From contig NC_064617.1 of the NCBI RefSeq assembly GCF_023898315.1, positions 714,447,202 to 714,511,201 on the forward strand: a stretch of DNA of 64,000 nucleotides, in the 5' to 3' direction. How positions within the stretch are numbered: the stretch's first letter is position 1; each line of letters begins with the position of its first letter. A model generated the notes under the pieces. It saw only the letters and a list, made by a program, of their open reading frames with translations, ran no database searches and had not been told where the DNA came from. The position numbers and the translations under genes are program-made. Below, one piece after another: positions 33,310 through 43,194 of this stretch. Source of the stretch: Schistocerca nitens. Lineage: Eukaryota > Arthropoda > Insecta > Orthoptera > Acrididae.

Positions 33310-34270
33310 AACATGCCTTTACATGCAAGAGTAACATTACTCGATGTAACACCCTTCAGTCGCAATGACCGCCTCCGATCTTGTCCTGAAGCGATCGCAT
33401 GAACTCTTTAAAACAACGCTGTCCATATTCGCTACTGTTGCTTCGATAGCGGTGCGCAGATATGCGACATTATTGTACCTGGTTTTACTGGTGACTCTTA
33501 CGACTACGATCCAAACATGATAGTCGAGGGGTTCAAATTTGGGCTGGCCAGAACTCCTTTGACAGAACATGTCAACGTTATCTGAGGTCCAGTTTTGGAC
33601 TAAATGACACGTATGAGGTCCTCCTCTGCCATCCGACGCATTGTTCGCTCACCGACATTCAATACTGACGCCACTTTCCTCAGCAACAGTCCCGGGTCCT
33701 CCGAAGTCATCCGCTGTGCCCTTTCGATGACTTCCGCAGATAGTGGCACGCGTTTCATCGAATTTAATTTCATTGCCGGATTAGCGGATTCTTCTCCAGA
33801 CTTCTCGAAAGCATTATACTTGGCCGCAATATAATAAACAGTTGATGACGAATATCCGAAGAATCGAGCTATTTCAGGGAGCGAATGCTCAGTGCGAGAC
33901 TTTCGATAATCGCGGCTCTTCGGTTGTACTCCGCACTTGTTCGTGACATCTCGGCCATTTCTGACTGTTTACTAGATGCCTATGGCTTTCAAGAACACCA
34001 ATCGCGACCTCCGGTGGAACTACGAAATGGCGGGAAATTGAAATTTGTCCGGATTTAAGCGCCGCAATCTGTACAGTGCGTTCATGCACAGGCTTCGCTG
34101 CAGTTAACATGTCCTTCTCGCTACATTTTCTTTTATTATCATTGGACGGGCGTTCCGTAGCAGTTGTCGGCTGTTCTGTAGCAATTGGCAGTTGTTCCTT
34201 AGCAGGTGTCAGTCGTTCCTTAACAATTGTCAGACATTGTACATTTGTATAAAAATCAGTTGACAAACTG
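33310..34270 (-). pseudogene. Internally deleted Tc1/mariner-like transposase
   Basis: The coding remnant starts at 33949 on the minus strand (MSRTSAEYNRRAAIIESL). After a frameshift it continues through a helix-turn-helix (ARFFGYSSSTVYYIAAKYNA) to SEDPGLLLRKVASVLNVG, RTMRRMAEEDL. It then jumps at about 33590 to a C-terminal piece, LDYHVWIVVVRVTSKTR and IEATVANMDSVV, ending at 33337. The catalytic first two-thirds of the core are missing. This is a typical deletion derivative of a mariner-type element. Confidence 0.7.
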
Positions 34271-35149
34271 TGAAGGTATATTCAATAGTCCCTACATATT
34301 ACCAGTCGCGCTTCGAACTCACGACCTCTGACTGATGGCTGAGTGAACTTCACCGCTATTTACCACACCTTCCCAGTCCGAGCTTGTGCATCATTTCTAA
34401 TAAACTCGGCTTCCTTCTTCTGCAACAATGCTGCCCTGAGACTCCGCTCGAAGAATTTCAGTCCTACTGAAAAGTCGAATCTGGTTGCTTGACCCCCTCC
34501 CTCCACCATTCCACCGACCTCCATAGCCTGTTGTGCTATGTAACATGTGCCTCTCTCCTAGCCGTTATCTACTGTTGTCATGATTTAGAGATTTTTTTAA
34601 CTTTGTGACCGCAACTTCTTCCTGTCCCAAGAGTCGCCACTTAATCTCAGAGACGAAAGGCGTGAGCATCTTCTGTCAGTAGATCGTGGAAAGTTTTCTC
34701 TTTTTTTCCTTCTTCTTCAGTATTCTAGCTGATTTTATGCGGCCCGTCATGATTTCCTGTTCTGACCCATCCTCTTCATCTCAGACTAGTATCCGTCCTC
34801 AATTAACTGTTGGATATATTATAACCTTTGTCTCCCCCAATAATTTTTACCCTCTACAGCTGCCTCTAATATCATGGAAACTATTGACCGATATCGTACC
34901 ATAAAACCTATTGTTCTGTACCTTTTTCTTGTCAGTGTTTTCTACATACTCCTTTCCCCGCCGATTCTGCTAAGAAACTCCTCATTTCTTATCTTGTATT
35001 ATTTTCAGCATCCCTCTATAGCACCACGTCTCAAACCCTTCGATTCTCTTGTTTCCCGGCTTTCCCACAATACGTGACTGACTTCAGTACGATGCTGTTC
35101 TCAAAGCGTAGATTCCAGAAATTTCTTCCTGTAAGGCATATATTTGAAA
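34271..35149. other. Unassigned sequence
   Basis: Pyrimidine-rich stretches at 34480-34560 and 34690-35080, without recognisable coding or repeat content. Confidence 0.3.
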
Positions 35150-35500
35150 TTAGTAGTTATCTTTCAGCGAGGAATGATCCTTTTGCCTGTGGTGGTCTTC
35201 TCTTATATCCTCCTTACTTCGTCCGTCATGTGTAATTTTGCTCCCCGGGTAGCAAACTTCCTGCACTTCTTTTACTTCTAGGTTCCCAATTTTGATGTTA
35301 AGCTTACCGATAAACTCATTTCTGCTACCCTTCATTATTTTTGTCTTCATTTTGTTTGCTGTCAATACGTATTCTACGTTCACTAGGCCGTTCATTGCAT
35401 TGAATAGATCCTGTAATTTCTGCTCACTTCCAAGGAGAATAACAATATTGTCAGCGAATCTTATCATTGATATCCTTCCACTTTGCACCTGAATCGTTGC
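35150..35500 (-). pseudogene. LINE reverse transcriptase fragment
   Basis: The minus-strand frame begins SGRISMIRFADNIVILL, corresponding to the catalytic FADD motif of LINE reverse transcriptases with the second Asp changed to Asn. It continues VLTANKMKTKIMKGSR and then a YPGSKITHDGRSKEDI block. It is related to but distinct from the RTE-type LINE elsewhere in the window. Both ends are lost. Confidence 0.75.
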
Positions 35501-36069
35501 TGTTGGCCTAGCTATTTGGAGAACAATATGTTTGGATTAAGAAATGTCTTCTGGAACAGAATAGGAGACTGTACGCAACAGCTGCAGAAATTTGGAACAT
35601 TGCGGCACGAAGGCAAAAGGAATTTCCGGACGGCAAATCATATCATTGTGGCAAAATGGCCAAGAAATATGACGAGAGCGCATTATTGGTCAGTGACACG
35701 GATGAGTGTAGTGTATTTTAAACGTTCAGAAGCATCACCTAAGTGCCAGAACGAGCAGCAGGGTCTGTGTGCCGATCAAAAATGGGAGGTCAGGTCAGTT
35801 ATCTGACAGCAAACGAAGTAGTTGTTGCGGTATCCGAATTTGAAGATGATATCAGATCTTCTGGAGGCTACAATACTTCAGACAAGCCCATAGTTCGTAA
35901 GCATGATCTGTGTGAATCAGAAGTGTGTGAAGTCTTGAGGCTGCACATTTTGGGACAAACGTCACGGAACTGATGAACCAATCTCTTATCATCTTTAAAC
36001 AAGTGGCTCAAGTGAAGCCAAAATGACAAATGCGAGAAGAAGAAGTTGTCCACTAATTATTTAAAAGTG
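35501..36069. other. Left flank of the Polinton, unassigned
   Basis: Two overlapping short plus-strand frames (35483-35806, 35743-35973) show no recognisable domain. The composition is clearly less AT-rich than the element that follows, marking the insertion boundary. Confidence 0.35.
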
Positions 36070-36075
36070 GCTATG
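36070..36075. repeat. Polinton target-site duplication, left
   Basis: gctatg immediately precedes the AG terminus. The matching hexamer after the right terminus is gctgtg at 51083-51088. A 6-bp duplication is the known signature of Polinton integration. The single mismatch fits some age. Confidence 0.8.
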
Positions 36076-36351
36076 AGTAGATGGGAAATGGGCATTCTAC
36101 CCCAATTACCAAAATCAGCTATTTAAAGCCATTTTTATGCTATTTTTAGACCATTTTACATCGAAATCAGCTATTATCCATATTTTTACTATGATACAAC
36201 CACAAAATTAGGGAAATGCAAAATGTCTCTTTTAGATAGTACTATATACAATTATAGATGGTGTTGAATAATAAAAATATATACAATTATAGATGGTGTT
36301 GGTTAATCTAAATATATACATATATACAATGAATGATGATGAAACAATAAT
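36076..36351 (+). repeat. Polinton left terminal inverted repeat
   Basis: About 276 bp that match the inverse of the right end with only two mismatches in the first 230 bp. It contains two direct copies of tatacaattatagatggtg (about 36246 and 36280). Compared with the right arm it lacks a stretch of about 50 bp near its inner part. Confidence 0.95.
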
Positions 36352-36427
36352 ACACAATATATTTACATATATAAAACATAGACAACAAATAGTGGACAAC
36401 AAATACTTACATTTTTTTCTATAATAA

Positions 36428-37242
36428 ATGGACAACATATCAAAGAAGTGTACTAAATGCGACATGGTAAAAGATATATCTGAATATGGACTTAAATTAG
36501 GTAAACCAAGGTCAATATGTAAGAAATGTATAAATCAAGATAGAAAAAATAGATATCATCCAAAGAAAACCAGTAACATTCAAAATGAAACAGTACAAAA
36601 ATGTACTAAATGTGAGATGATAAAAGATATATCAGAATATGGAATGAAATTAGGTAAACCAAGGTCAATATGTAAGAAATGTATTAATCAAGATAGAAAA
36701 AAAAATATCATACAAAGAAAACCAGTAACATTCAGAATAATGTAAAAAATGATGATAGTAGGCTAGTTCAACAATTCGAAAAAGCAGTTCAAATTGATAT
36801 ACCTGATAATATACATTATCCATCTGAATATTATGCACCTGAATTATGTCAAAATTGTTCACAATGGAGTATTGATGGTACAAGATGCTATAATTGTAAT
36901 CCGGATAAAGTAAGTGTTCATAACAACAAAATATATAGATTTAAATATTTTAATAAACATTTAATGAACTTACGTGTAACTATAGAAAATGGTGCAATAG
37001 TGGACATGTTTACTGGTAATGAAAAGGATCGTATTATAGAATTATTTGAGATGTTTAATCACTTTTACAAAGGTAAATCATTACCATACAAATATATAAT
37101 TGCAAAAATAGCTGAACTATTAAGTATTAAACATAAAATAAAAATACAAAACACAAAACGTAAAATTAGTATATGGGAACAATTTTTAAATGAGAAAAAG
37201 AAACAAGAAGATGAAGATGAAGATATTGATATATGGGATTAA
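36428..37242 (+). pseudogene. Cys-rich protein, possibly late transcription factor-like, frameshifted
   Basis: The frame from 36428 (start inside ataataaatgg) encodes two near-identical modules, each with KCTKC, then KDISEYG, KLGKPRSICKKC and INQDRK. This is a tandemly duplicated four-Cys zinc-binding motif. An A9 run at 36697-36705, where the first module has A6, shifts the frame. Beyond it another frame carries a further CxxC pair at about 36848-36895 and continues through 36964-37242 to a very acidic tail (KKKQEDEDEDIDIWD). A C-terminal half following a Cys4 ribbon recalls the poxvirus/NCLDV late factor VLTF3 family, but I judge this only by general layout. It is the first gene after the left repeat. 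Confidence 0.6.
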
Positions 37243-38471
37243 AAGTTCTCTGTCACTATTCTGTGTTGTGCATCATAAGTGAGATTTTTCCTTCCATACA
37301 TGACTATGTAGGCTAGTGTATTATCAGGTATTTTTTCCTTAAAAGTAGCACATAACTTCATAGTTGTTTTTTGTGTAACTACTGTATTTTTTCTATGTGC
37401 CATATTAATAACATAAATAGGATAATTTGTTATATAATTATATGGATTAATATCAACATTTCCATCTCCATTTTGTTTTAGCCTTTTAAAATCACGAAAT
37501 GAATCATAAGCTTTCAAATAATCGTATGGTGGATCTAAATTCCACATTTCTTGAGGAAATAATTCATTTCTTCCATTTTTCAGATATAGGTTTTGTAACA
37601 TAACATGATCGTATAATGATGAATCAAGCAATTGATTATTTTTACGATTAGTTTGAAATACAACAAATATAAAGTAAGGTATATCAAATTCCATTGAGTT
37701 ATAATAATTTGTGATGTCTAATTCGAATTTTTCCTTACCATTTAATCCAGCTACTTCTACAGTTTGCAATTCATAGAATGATATCGGAATTTTTGGATTT
37801 TTCAGTATATTTTCTCGTAGTTCAAGTTCATAATTAGGTTCAAATTTAACAACAGGTACACGAATTTCCATATTCTCAACTATGATTTTACCTTCACTTG
37901 GAAGTGTATCTTTAATTTCAACTCCAGCATTATTATAATCAGCCCATCTCAAAATACAATCATTTGCACTTGATGACCATGTGAAACATACAGTAAGATC
38001 ACCTTCAAACATCATTTCTTCGTAATCATTAAAAAATCCACCTAACATTTCCAATGGATACAATACTTCATTTTTCTTCTTTCTTAATTTTCCATTGTTA
38101 ACTATATGTGCTTCCATACTTATTTTATCAGTAACACATGATGTTAAATGCAACAGAACTGATGATGAAATAAATGGATGTTCAATTCTAGATGAAACAT
38201 GATTGCCCTTTCTTATGGTTATAAAGTCAAATAGTTTTGCTACATAGTTATCAATTAGCATCTTATTGGATTTTCCATCATATGTTGGATAATCAGTTCC
38301 ATCATTTTTAATAATACTAAAATTCATGTACAATTGAGTCATATTAGGATGCAACCATCCATCACCAACATGTATATTAATTTCTATATCTTTATTGGGA
38401 ATATTTAGGTTATTTTTTGTTTTCTCATTCACTGGAAATGATTGAAATTGATAGCTTTCAATCTTCTTCAT
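37239..38471 (-). CDS. MCP: Major capsid protein candidate (double jelly-roll type)
   Basis: 410 residues, uninterrupted, starting in ataaatg and followed at its 3' side by the acidic gene on the other strand (4-bp overlap of ends). Sequence blocks such as NIHVGDGWLHPNMTQLYM near the start, LEMLGGFFNDYEEMMF in the middle and LDPPYDYLKAYDSFRDFKR late in the protein fit Polinton capsid proteins in overall pattern. The placement next to the penton candidate and packaging ATPase is the usual virion block. It would assemble into pseudo-hexameric capsomers in the nucleus. A structural search is needed for certainty, as no short catalytic motif exists for this family. It has no stop or frameshift despite decay elsewhere. 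Confidence 0.75.
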   Translation of the reverse strand: MKKIESYQFQSFPVNEKTKNNLNIPNKDIEINIHVGDGWLHPNMTQLYMNFSIIKNDGTDYPTYDGKSNKMLIDNYVAKLFDFITIRKGNHVSSRIEHPFISSSVLLHLTSCVTDKISMEAHIVNNGKLRKKKNEVLYPLEMLGGFFNDYEEMMFEGDLTVCFTWSSSANDCILRWADYNNAGVEIKDTLPSEGKIIVENMEIRVPVVKFEPNYELELRENILKNPKIPISFYELQTVEVAGLNGKEKFELDITNYYNSMEFDIPYFIFVVFQTNRKNNQLLDSSLYDHVMLQNLYLKNGRNELFPQEMWNLDPPYDYLKAYDSFRDFKRLKQNGDGNVDINPYNYITNYPIYVINMAHRKNTVVTQKTTMKLCATFKEKIPDNTLAYIVMYGRKNLTYDAQHRIVTENF

Positions 38472-38491
38472 TTATTAAGAATAAAAATGGG

Positions 38492-39163
38492 TCATTTCAT
38501 CTCCAATATAACTGTTATTTGTGCCTCATTGAAATCAATTAAATTATCATTGTCATCAGTTATAGTTACTTCTAAAACATATATTTTATCATGAATAGGA
38601 ACAAATAATGGATGAGGTGGTTCATATATTATTGGTGCACCAAATTCAACATTTGGTTTAAAAGAAGCAATAATATTAGTTTCTCTATGAAAATGATCAT
38701 TATGCTTTATATACATACCATCAGCTAAATTAAAATTAATATTAATTAATTCAAATGGTATAATTTTAGGTACATCATTAGCAACAGTTCTTTGTTTTGG
38801 ATTAATTGTTTGATTACTAAAACCTAACAGAGGTGCTATATTATCTTCTTTTAGTATATCCATATATATTTTTTTATCACTCTCAATAACAACCCTATTT
38901 AAAGTTTCATCTGCTTTAATATTTATATTAGGGTTTTTTGTATGAATAAATTTTTCTATATTTTTGAAATTATATTGACCAATAGGAAATACAATTGTTT
39001 CACCATCACAATATAATTTATTATTTTTAGATGTTATATTAGGTGTTAAAAATGTTGTATAAAATCCAACTAATGCTACACTATTAAAGTTATCTCTAAT
39101 AGGCACATTTAATCTTTTTTTAAGTACTGATGAATTACCACTCAATTGAAGTAATCTACTCAT
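38492..39163 (-). CDS. Penton / minor capsid protein candidate (single jelly-roll)
   Basis: 223 residues, start in aataaatg, intact, 20 bp upstream of the capsid gene on the same strand, so the two probably form one unit. The N-terminus (LRLLQLSGN-like, SVLKKRLNVPI) and the C-terminal strands (PIHDKIYVLEVTITDDNDN, LIDFNEAQITVIL) resemble Polinton minor capsid proteins, which form the vertices. Length is typical. It is divergent from the ATPase gene, whose ATG is only 14 bp away. Confidence 0.75.
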   Translation of the reverse strand: MSRLLQLSGNSSVLKKRLNVPIRDNFNSVALVGFYTTFLTPNITSKNNKLYCDGETIVFPIGQYNFKNIEKFIHTKNPNINIKADETLNRVVIESDKKIYMDILKEDNIAPLLGFSNQTINPKQRTVANDVPKIIPFELININFNLADGMYIKHNDHFHRETNIIASFKPNVEFGAPIIYEPPHPLFVPIHDKIYVLEVTITDDNDNLIDFNEAQITVILEMK

Positions 39164-39177
39164 TTATTATTAATTAA
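39164..39177. promoter_or_regulatory. 14-bp divergent promoter between penton and ATPase genes
   Basis: The two start codons face away from each other across ttattattaattaa, and each reads TAAATG on its own strand. Any promoter for both genes must lie in or overlap this tiny AT-only spacer or extend into coding sequence. Confidence 0.5.
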
Positions 39178-39870
39178 ATGAGCAAAATTGATTGGGAACC
39201 AAAAATTAGAATACCAGAGAAAAAGGTAAAAAATAAGCATGGTAAACTGTTACCTAATTCAATTAGATGTGCAATTATAGGACCAAGTGGATGTGGTAAA
39301 ACAACATTAATGATTGATAACTATTTATTAGCACCAGGCTGGTTAAATTGGGATAAAATAAACCATGTATATATTTATTCTAAAAGCTTAGATCAATCAA
39401 AATATCAACAACTAATTAAAAAATGTAATAAAATTGAAGATATAACAGGTGATTCATTAGCATCATTTATTAGTAGCAATGATGACATTGTACCATTAGA
39501 TGATTGTGATGATAATTCAATTGTAATATTTGATGATTTTATACTAGAAAATCAAGATATAGTAAGAGAATATTTTACTAGAGGTAGACATAAAGGAATT
39601 GATTGTTTTTATTTAGCTCAAACCTACTCAAAAATACCTAAACAGTTAGTCAGAGATAATCTGAATTTCTTAAATATATTTAGACAGGATGATACAAATC
39701 TACATCATGTTTATAATGAATTTGTTGGTGGTGATTTAAAATTTAACGAATTTAAAGAAATATGTAGTAAATGTTGGAATGATGAATTTGGTTTTATAAC
39801 AATAGATATAACAAGAAAATGTAATAATGGAAAATATAGAAATAAAATACAACATTTCATAAGAACATAA
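39178..39870 (+). CDS. ATP: A32/FtsK-HerA-type genome packaging ATPase
   Basis: 230 residues, intact, start in attaaatg. Walker A is GPSGCGKTT at residues 35-43, preceded by a beta strand (IRCAIIG). Walker B is SIVIFDDF at about 115-122. A conserved block RGRHKGIDCFYLAQTYSKIP (about 136-155) holds the polar sensor residue. Size and motif spacing fit the small packaging ATPases of Polintons and related viruses, which pump DNA into the capsid. It lies between the capsid genes and the internal virion genes. All catalytic residues look in place. Confidence 0.93.
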   Translation: MSKIDWEPKIRIPEKKVKNKHGKLLPNSIRCAIIGPSGCGKTTLMIDNYLLAPGWLNWDKINHVYIYSKSLDQSKYQQLIKKCNKIEDITGDSLASFISSNDDIVPLDDCDDNSIVIFDDFILENQDIVREYFTRGRHKGIDCFYLAQTYSKIPKQLVRDNLNFLNIFRQDDTNLHHVYNEFVGGDLKFNEFKEICSKCWNDEFGFITIDITRKCNNGKYRNKIQHFIRT

Positions 39871-39990
39871 ACGTAAACCTAAACATAAAACTTAACATAA
39901 AACATAAATGTTAAACATAAACATAAACGTTAACATAAACATTAAATGTCAACACAAACATCAACATAAACACATTTTCATTCTAAATAA
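39871..39990. promoter_or_regulatory. Short-repeat intergenic region with TAAATG motifs
   Basis: About 100 bp made of irregular repeats of aacataaac with gtt or att interludes, between the ATPase stop and the next gene. It contains two extra TAAATG strings (about 39905 and 39945) that do not start genes, plus the one that does. It is the longest non-coding gap in the virion block and probably holds promoter and/or terminator signals. Confidence 0.55.
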
Positions 39991-41433
39991 ATGTTTACAA
40001 AATATGATCCAGCTATAGTTAAACAAGCCAAACGTAATAGAACAAAAGTAGAAAAATTAAAAGAACAATTTAAAACATGGAAAAAACAACCAAGAACAGA
40101 ATATGAAAAATATAATAAAGAGGATCAACCTGTTATTGATGCTATAGAACAAGTAAAACAAGGGCTTGAAGGAATAGATGATAATGTTCTGAAAGCTATT
40201 GAAGAAAATAGAGAGGTAGAAAAACAAATAATTCCATATCATCACCATCATGACATAGCACCAATTAATGATTCTATATTAAGTGAATCTGAAATACGAG
40301 ATGTTTTAACTCAATATGATGAAGAAATAAAAAATAAAAAAATGCTTAGTAAAAATGGTGATAGCAAAGGTAAAATTATAAATATAAGTGAAAGAATGTT
40401 AAAATATATCAATAATAGTGAGGATCCAGTTTTTGGATTAAGACCTGTTGGAATGTTTATGTACATTGGTAAATTACCTGTAGAATTCAAAGGGGATAAA
40501 CTAATCATTGGTGGACATGAATATGATGGTACAGATGGATTAATGAACCTTTTAACTAAAAAACATATTTCTATAGATGATTTGAATGATGAATTTTATC
40601 CTGTTGATCTATCAAATTATGCAGATATATTATACAATTCAGATGCATTATATTCTGATAAAAATCCAAATAAAATAAAATCAAGTAAAGGTGTTAAATA
40701 CAATAATTTGATAAAAGAAATTGTTAATGTTTATTTCCCCCAAAAAAGAAAACAAACCATAGATTCATCAGATTATTCAGATGTGTCCCCAACCAAATCA
40801 GGTACAGGATTTATTAAAAAATATACTGAAAAACCAGTTGAATATGTTTGGATGAATGATGTACGTGAATTAATTGATAGATTAGCAGTAATTCATGGTG
40901 AAGAAAAGGCTGGTAATAATAATTATTACAATGAAAAAGTATTAATAACTAAAATGTTAACAAATAAATTTAATGATTTTATAATTAATGATCCAAAAGG
41001 TATTCCATATTTAATTAGGATCTTGAATAATATACCACACACATTTAGGAAGAATGAAAAATATGGTAAAGGATTGATAAATACATTAATTAATAAATTA
41101 CCATTTGTAATGCATCTACCTGGTTATAATTATTGTGGACCAGGTACAAAATTAGATGAAAGGTTATCTAGAGGTGATATAGGTATAAATCCATTAGATG
41201 AAGCATGTAAACAGCATGATATTGCATATAGAGATAATAAAGATATAGAAAAAAGACATATAGCTGATAAAATATTACAAAATGTAGCAAAAGAGCGAAT
41301 GTATAGTTCAGATGCATCATTAGGTGAAAAATTAGCTTCTACTGCTGTTAGAGGTATAATGTATGGAAAACGGAAATTAGGAATGGGACTTTATCTTGAT
41401 GAGATAGATGGGATTTTTAATCTATATAAATGA
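39991..41433 (+). CDS. Virion protein with C-terminal phospholipase A2 domain
   Basis: 480 residues, intact, start in aaataaatg. A charged, coiled-coil-like N-terminus (residues 1-125) is followed by a domain with DPVFGLRPVG (145-154) and HEYDGTDGLMNLL (176-188). A third region lies at 285-350. The C-terminus has the calcium-loop motif YCGPGTKL (381-388) and CKQHDIAYRD (406-415) with the catalytic His-Asp pair, as in parvovirus VP1u and other secreted-type PLA2 folds. In those viruses the enzyme breaches endosomal membrane during entry. A similar job here is inference. The stop overlaps the start of the next gene (ATGA). Part of this gene (40414-40456) is duplicated into a Tc1 copy at 27.8 kb. 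Confidence 0.9.
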   Translation: MFTKYDPAIVKQAKRNRTKVEKLKEQFKTWKKQPRTEYEKYNKEDQPVIDAIEQVKQGLEGIDDNVLKAIEENREVEKQIIPYHHHHDIAPINDSILSESEIRDVLTQYDEEIKNKKMLSKNGDSKGKIINISERMLKYINNSEDPVFGLRPVGMFMYIGKLPVEFKGDKLIIGGHEYDGTDGLMNLLTKKHISIDDLNDEFYPVDLSNYADILYNSDALYSDKNPNKIKSSKGVKYNNLIKEIVNVYFPQKRKQTIDSSDYSDVSPTKSGTGFIKKYTEKPVEYVWMNDVRELIDRLAVIHGEEKAGNNNYYNEKVLITKMLTNKFNDFIINDPKGIPYLIRILNNIPHTFRKNEKYGKGLINTLINKLPFVMHLPGYNYCGPGTKLDERLSRGDIGINPLDEACKQHDIAYRDNKDIEKRHIADKILQNVAKERMYSSDASLGEKLASTAVRGIMYGKRKLGMGLYLDEIDGIFNLYK

Positions 41434-41860
41434 ATACATTTAGTATTGCCTATACTTTACTACCTAGTGGAAAAATTAAACCAAAATCACTTAAAATTAA
41501 AGCCAATAATGATCAACTAAATAGTATTGATAATTTTTTAACTAATGCTCAAAAAAGAAAAAGAGATAAAAAAATTGGGGTAATTTACTTATTACACTAG
41601 GTATTCCAGTTGTGAAAAAGATTATTCAATATCTAACAAAAAAGAAAGAAGGTAGTGGATTAACACAACATGAAGGTGGATTTTTACCATTATTATTAGC
41701 TGCATTACCATATTTAGCATCAATTGGTACAATAGCCGGTGGTGCTGCAGCTGTTGCTAGTTCTGTTATGAATAAAAAGAAAAAAAATGCTGAATTAGCT
41801 GAATTAAAGAGGCATAATATGGAAATGGAGAAAAAAGGTACAGGGTTAAAAAAACGATGA
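41430..41860 (+). pseudogene. pX/pVI-like hydrophobic virion protein, frameshifted
   Basis: The start at 41430 lies in tatataaatg. The first frame (56 codons) is Lys-rich (KIKPKSLKIK, NAQKRKRDKK) and stops at 41598-41600. A one-base loss in or near the gggg at 41574-41578 explains this, because another frame then continues to 41860 with HEGGFLPLLLAALPYLASIG and AGGAAAVASSV, a hydrophobic segment, and a basic end. A basic protein with a GGFLP-hydrophobic core resembles the adenovirus pX/pVI-like minor proteins seen in adintoviruses. The 3' end overlaps the protease start. Confidence 0.65.
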
Positions 41861-42291
41861 AAAAAATAATGAAAATGTATCCAAAAGCATTAAGTAATTT
41901 TGATTTAGAAAATATAGCTAAAAAACTAAAAATTAAACATTTTAAAGGTGTTTTTATGATATATGAGTTACCTAATAAACCTAAAAATAATGAATGTGGA
42001 ATAGTAAATTTAGACACATCTGATCATGTTGGTACACTTTGGATATGTTATTAAAAGAATAAAGATGGTAAATTTGTGTTTGATTCATTTGCTGGTAATA
42101 TACCATATCAACTAGTTAAGTATATAGGTGAAAATGAATTATACTATAATGCAATGAGAATACAAAATTATGATGAAGTAATATGTGGGCATTTATGTAT
42201 ATTTGTGTTAAAGCTATTATCAGATGGTTATAAATTCAGTGATATTTTTAATCTAATAAATGGACATTTTTGGAAACAAACTGCGGCCTAA
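41857..42291 (+). pseudogene. PRO: Adenain-like cysteine protease with in-frame stop
   Basis: Starts with ATGA overlapping the previous stop. The expected catalytic residues are all recognisable: His in SDHVGTLW, Asp in FVFDSFAG and Cys in CGHLCIFVLK, in the order of the adenovirus maturation protease (C5 family). Total length is about 144 codons. A TAA at 42052-42054 lies between the His and Asp blocks, in the same frame. A functional enzyme would cleave virion precursors during maturation. The downstream fibre-like gene starts inside its last codons. Confidence 0.88.
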
Positions 42292-43020
42292 AAATGAGCT
42301 AAATAATAGAAAAATTAACATAGATGAAATAGAAGAAAAAATTAATAATATAGTTAAGCATTTCAGAAAGAATTACATAAGATGTTTGGGGTTACAAAAA
42401 GTTATATTAGTTTTAAAGGTAAACGGTTAGTAAATATAAATGAGCCAGTTAATGACTATGATGCTGTTACAAAAGGATACTTAGAAAAGGAATATGTTAC
42501 CAAACCTGAATACATGTCTATTTTAACACAATTTAATAACTATGTTACCAATACAAAATTTAATGAAAAAATTAATCAGATTCATCAAGATAACTACAAC
42601 ACTTTTAAGAATTTCTTTACAAAAAAGGAGATTGAAAAGGCTTTTTCAGATTATTTCTCAAAGTCAGATTTATCGCCATACATAAATAAAATAAATAATC
42701 TTGAAAATAAGATACATGATAAATTGGTTTTTGACATTACTTTTAACGATTCTACTGAGTGTCGGAAATGTGTAATTCCATATTGGCTTATGGTCAAGAA
42801 AGTTATAATAAATGCATATACTGTTGAAAATGTAATTGTTAATCCTAAAAGCTTTAAAATGTCTATATTTCCTAAATCAACTACACCTTTCACTGATTTC
42901 CCACAGTTGATAAAAAGTAATGAAAGTTTATGTATACATTATGATGGACCAATACAAATTAAGCCATATAGAGCAAAGGTTTATGTATTTGGCGATTTAT
43001 TTACATTTCCTGATGATTAA
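42260..43020 (+). pseudogene. Fibre/attachment-like structural protein, frameshifted
   Basis: Start at 42260 in ctaataaatgg, overlapping the protease 3' end. The first frame stops at 42428-42430. A second frame, open from 42382 to 43020, reads FKGKRLVNINEPVNDYDAVT, a pattern common near the N-terminus of tail and fibre-like proteins. It is followed by a helical, coiled-coil-like region to about residue 115 of that frame and a beta-rich C-terminal domain. The frame change near 42380 is one base. No homology beyond the short motif is claimed. A role in particle attachment is inference. Confidence 0.6.
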
Positions 43021-43041
43021 TAACAATTTTAAGCTATATAA

Positions 43042-43179
43042 ATGAATGATCACATATATTGTTTAAAGTGTAAAACATTTACAGATACACATGATCTACA
43101 TAGATCAATAACTAAAAATGGAAGACAAAGAATTGAAGGTATATGTTCAGTATGTAAAACAAAAAAAAAAATTTTTTAA
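43042..43179 (+). CDS. 45-residue CxxC zinc-ribbon-like protein
   Basis: Start in tatataaatg. CLKCKTFTDTHD and ICSVCKTKKK give two CxxC pairs spaced as in a zinc ribbon. It ends at TAA after a run of A, where the frame that continues into the integrase overlaps. In related elements such a ribbon can be fused to other virion domains, so the run of A10 could be a frameshift that cut a longer protein. Its function is unknown, perhaps nucleic-acid binding. Confidence 0.55.
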   Translation: MNDHIYCLKCKTFTDTHDLHRSITKNGRQRIEGICSVCKTKKKIF

Positions 43180-43194
43180 AAAATTTAATTGTAA

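Noticed and set aside
36697-36705. Programmed frameshift at A runs in the Polinton (36697, 43161)
   Set aside because: Possible in principle, but the tandem module at 36541 has only A6 at the same place and other genes in the element are also broken, so mutation or sequencing error of a homopolymer is simpler.
39871-39990. CRISPR-like array
   Set aside because: Repeats are 7-9 bp, irregular and contiguous without spacers; an AT-rich minisatellite in a eukaryotic element.
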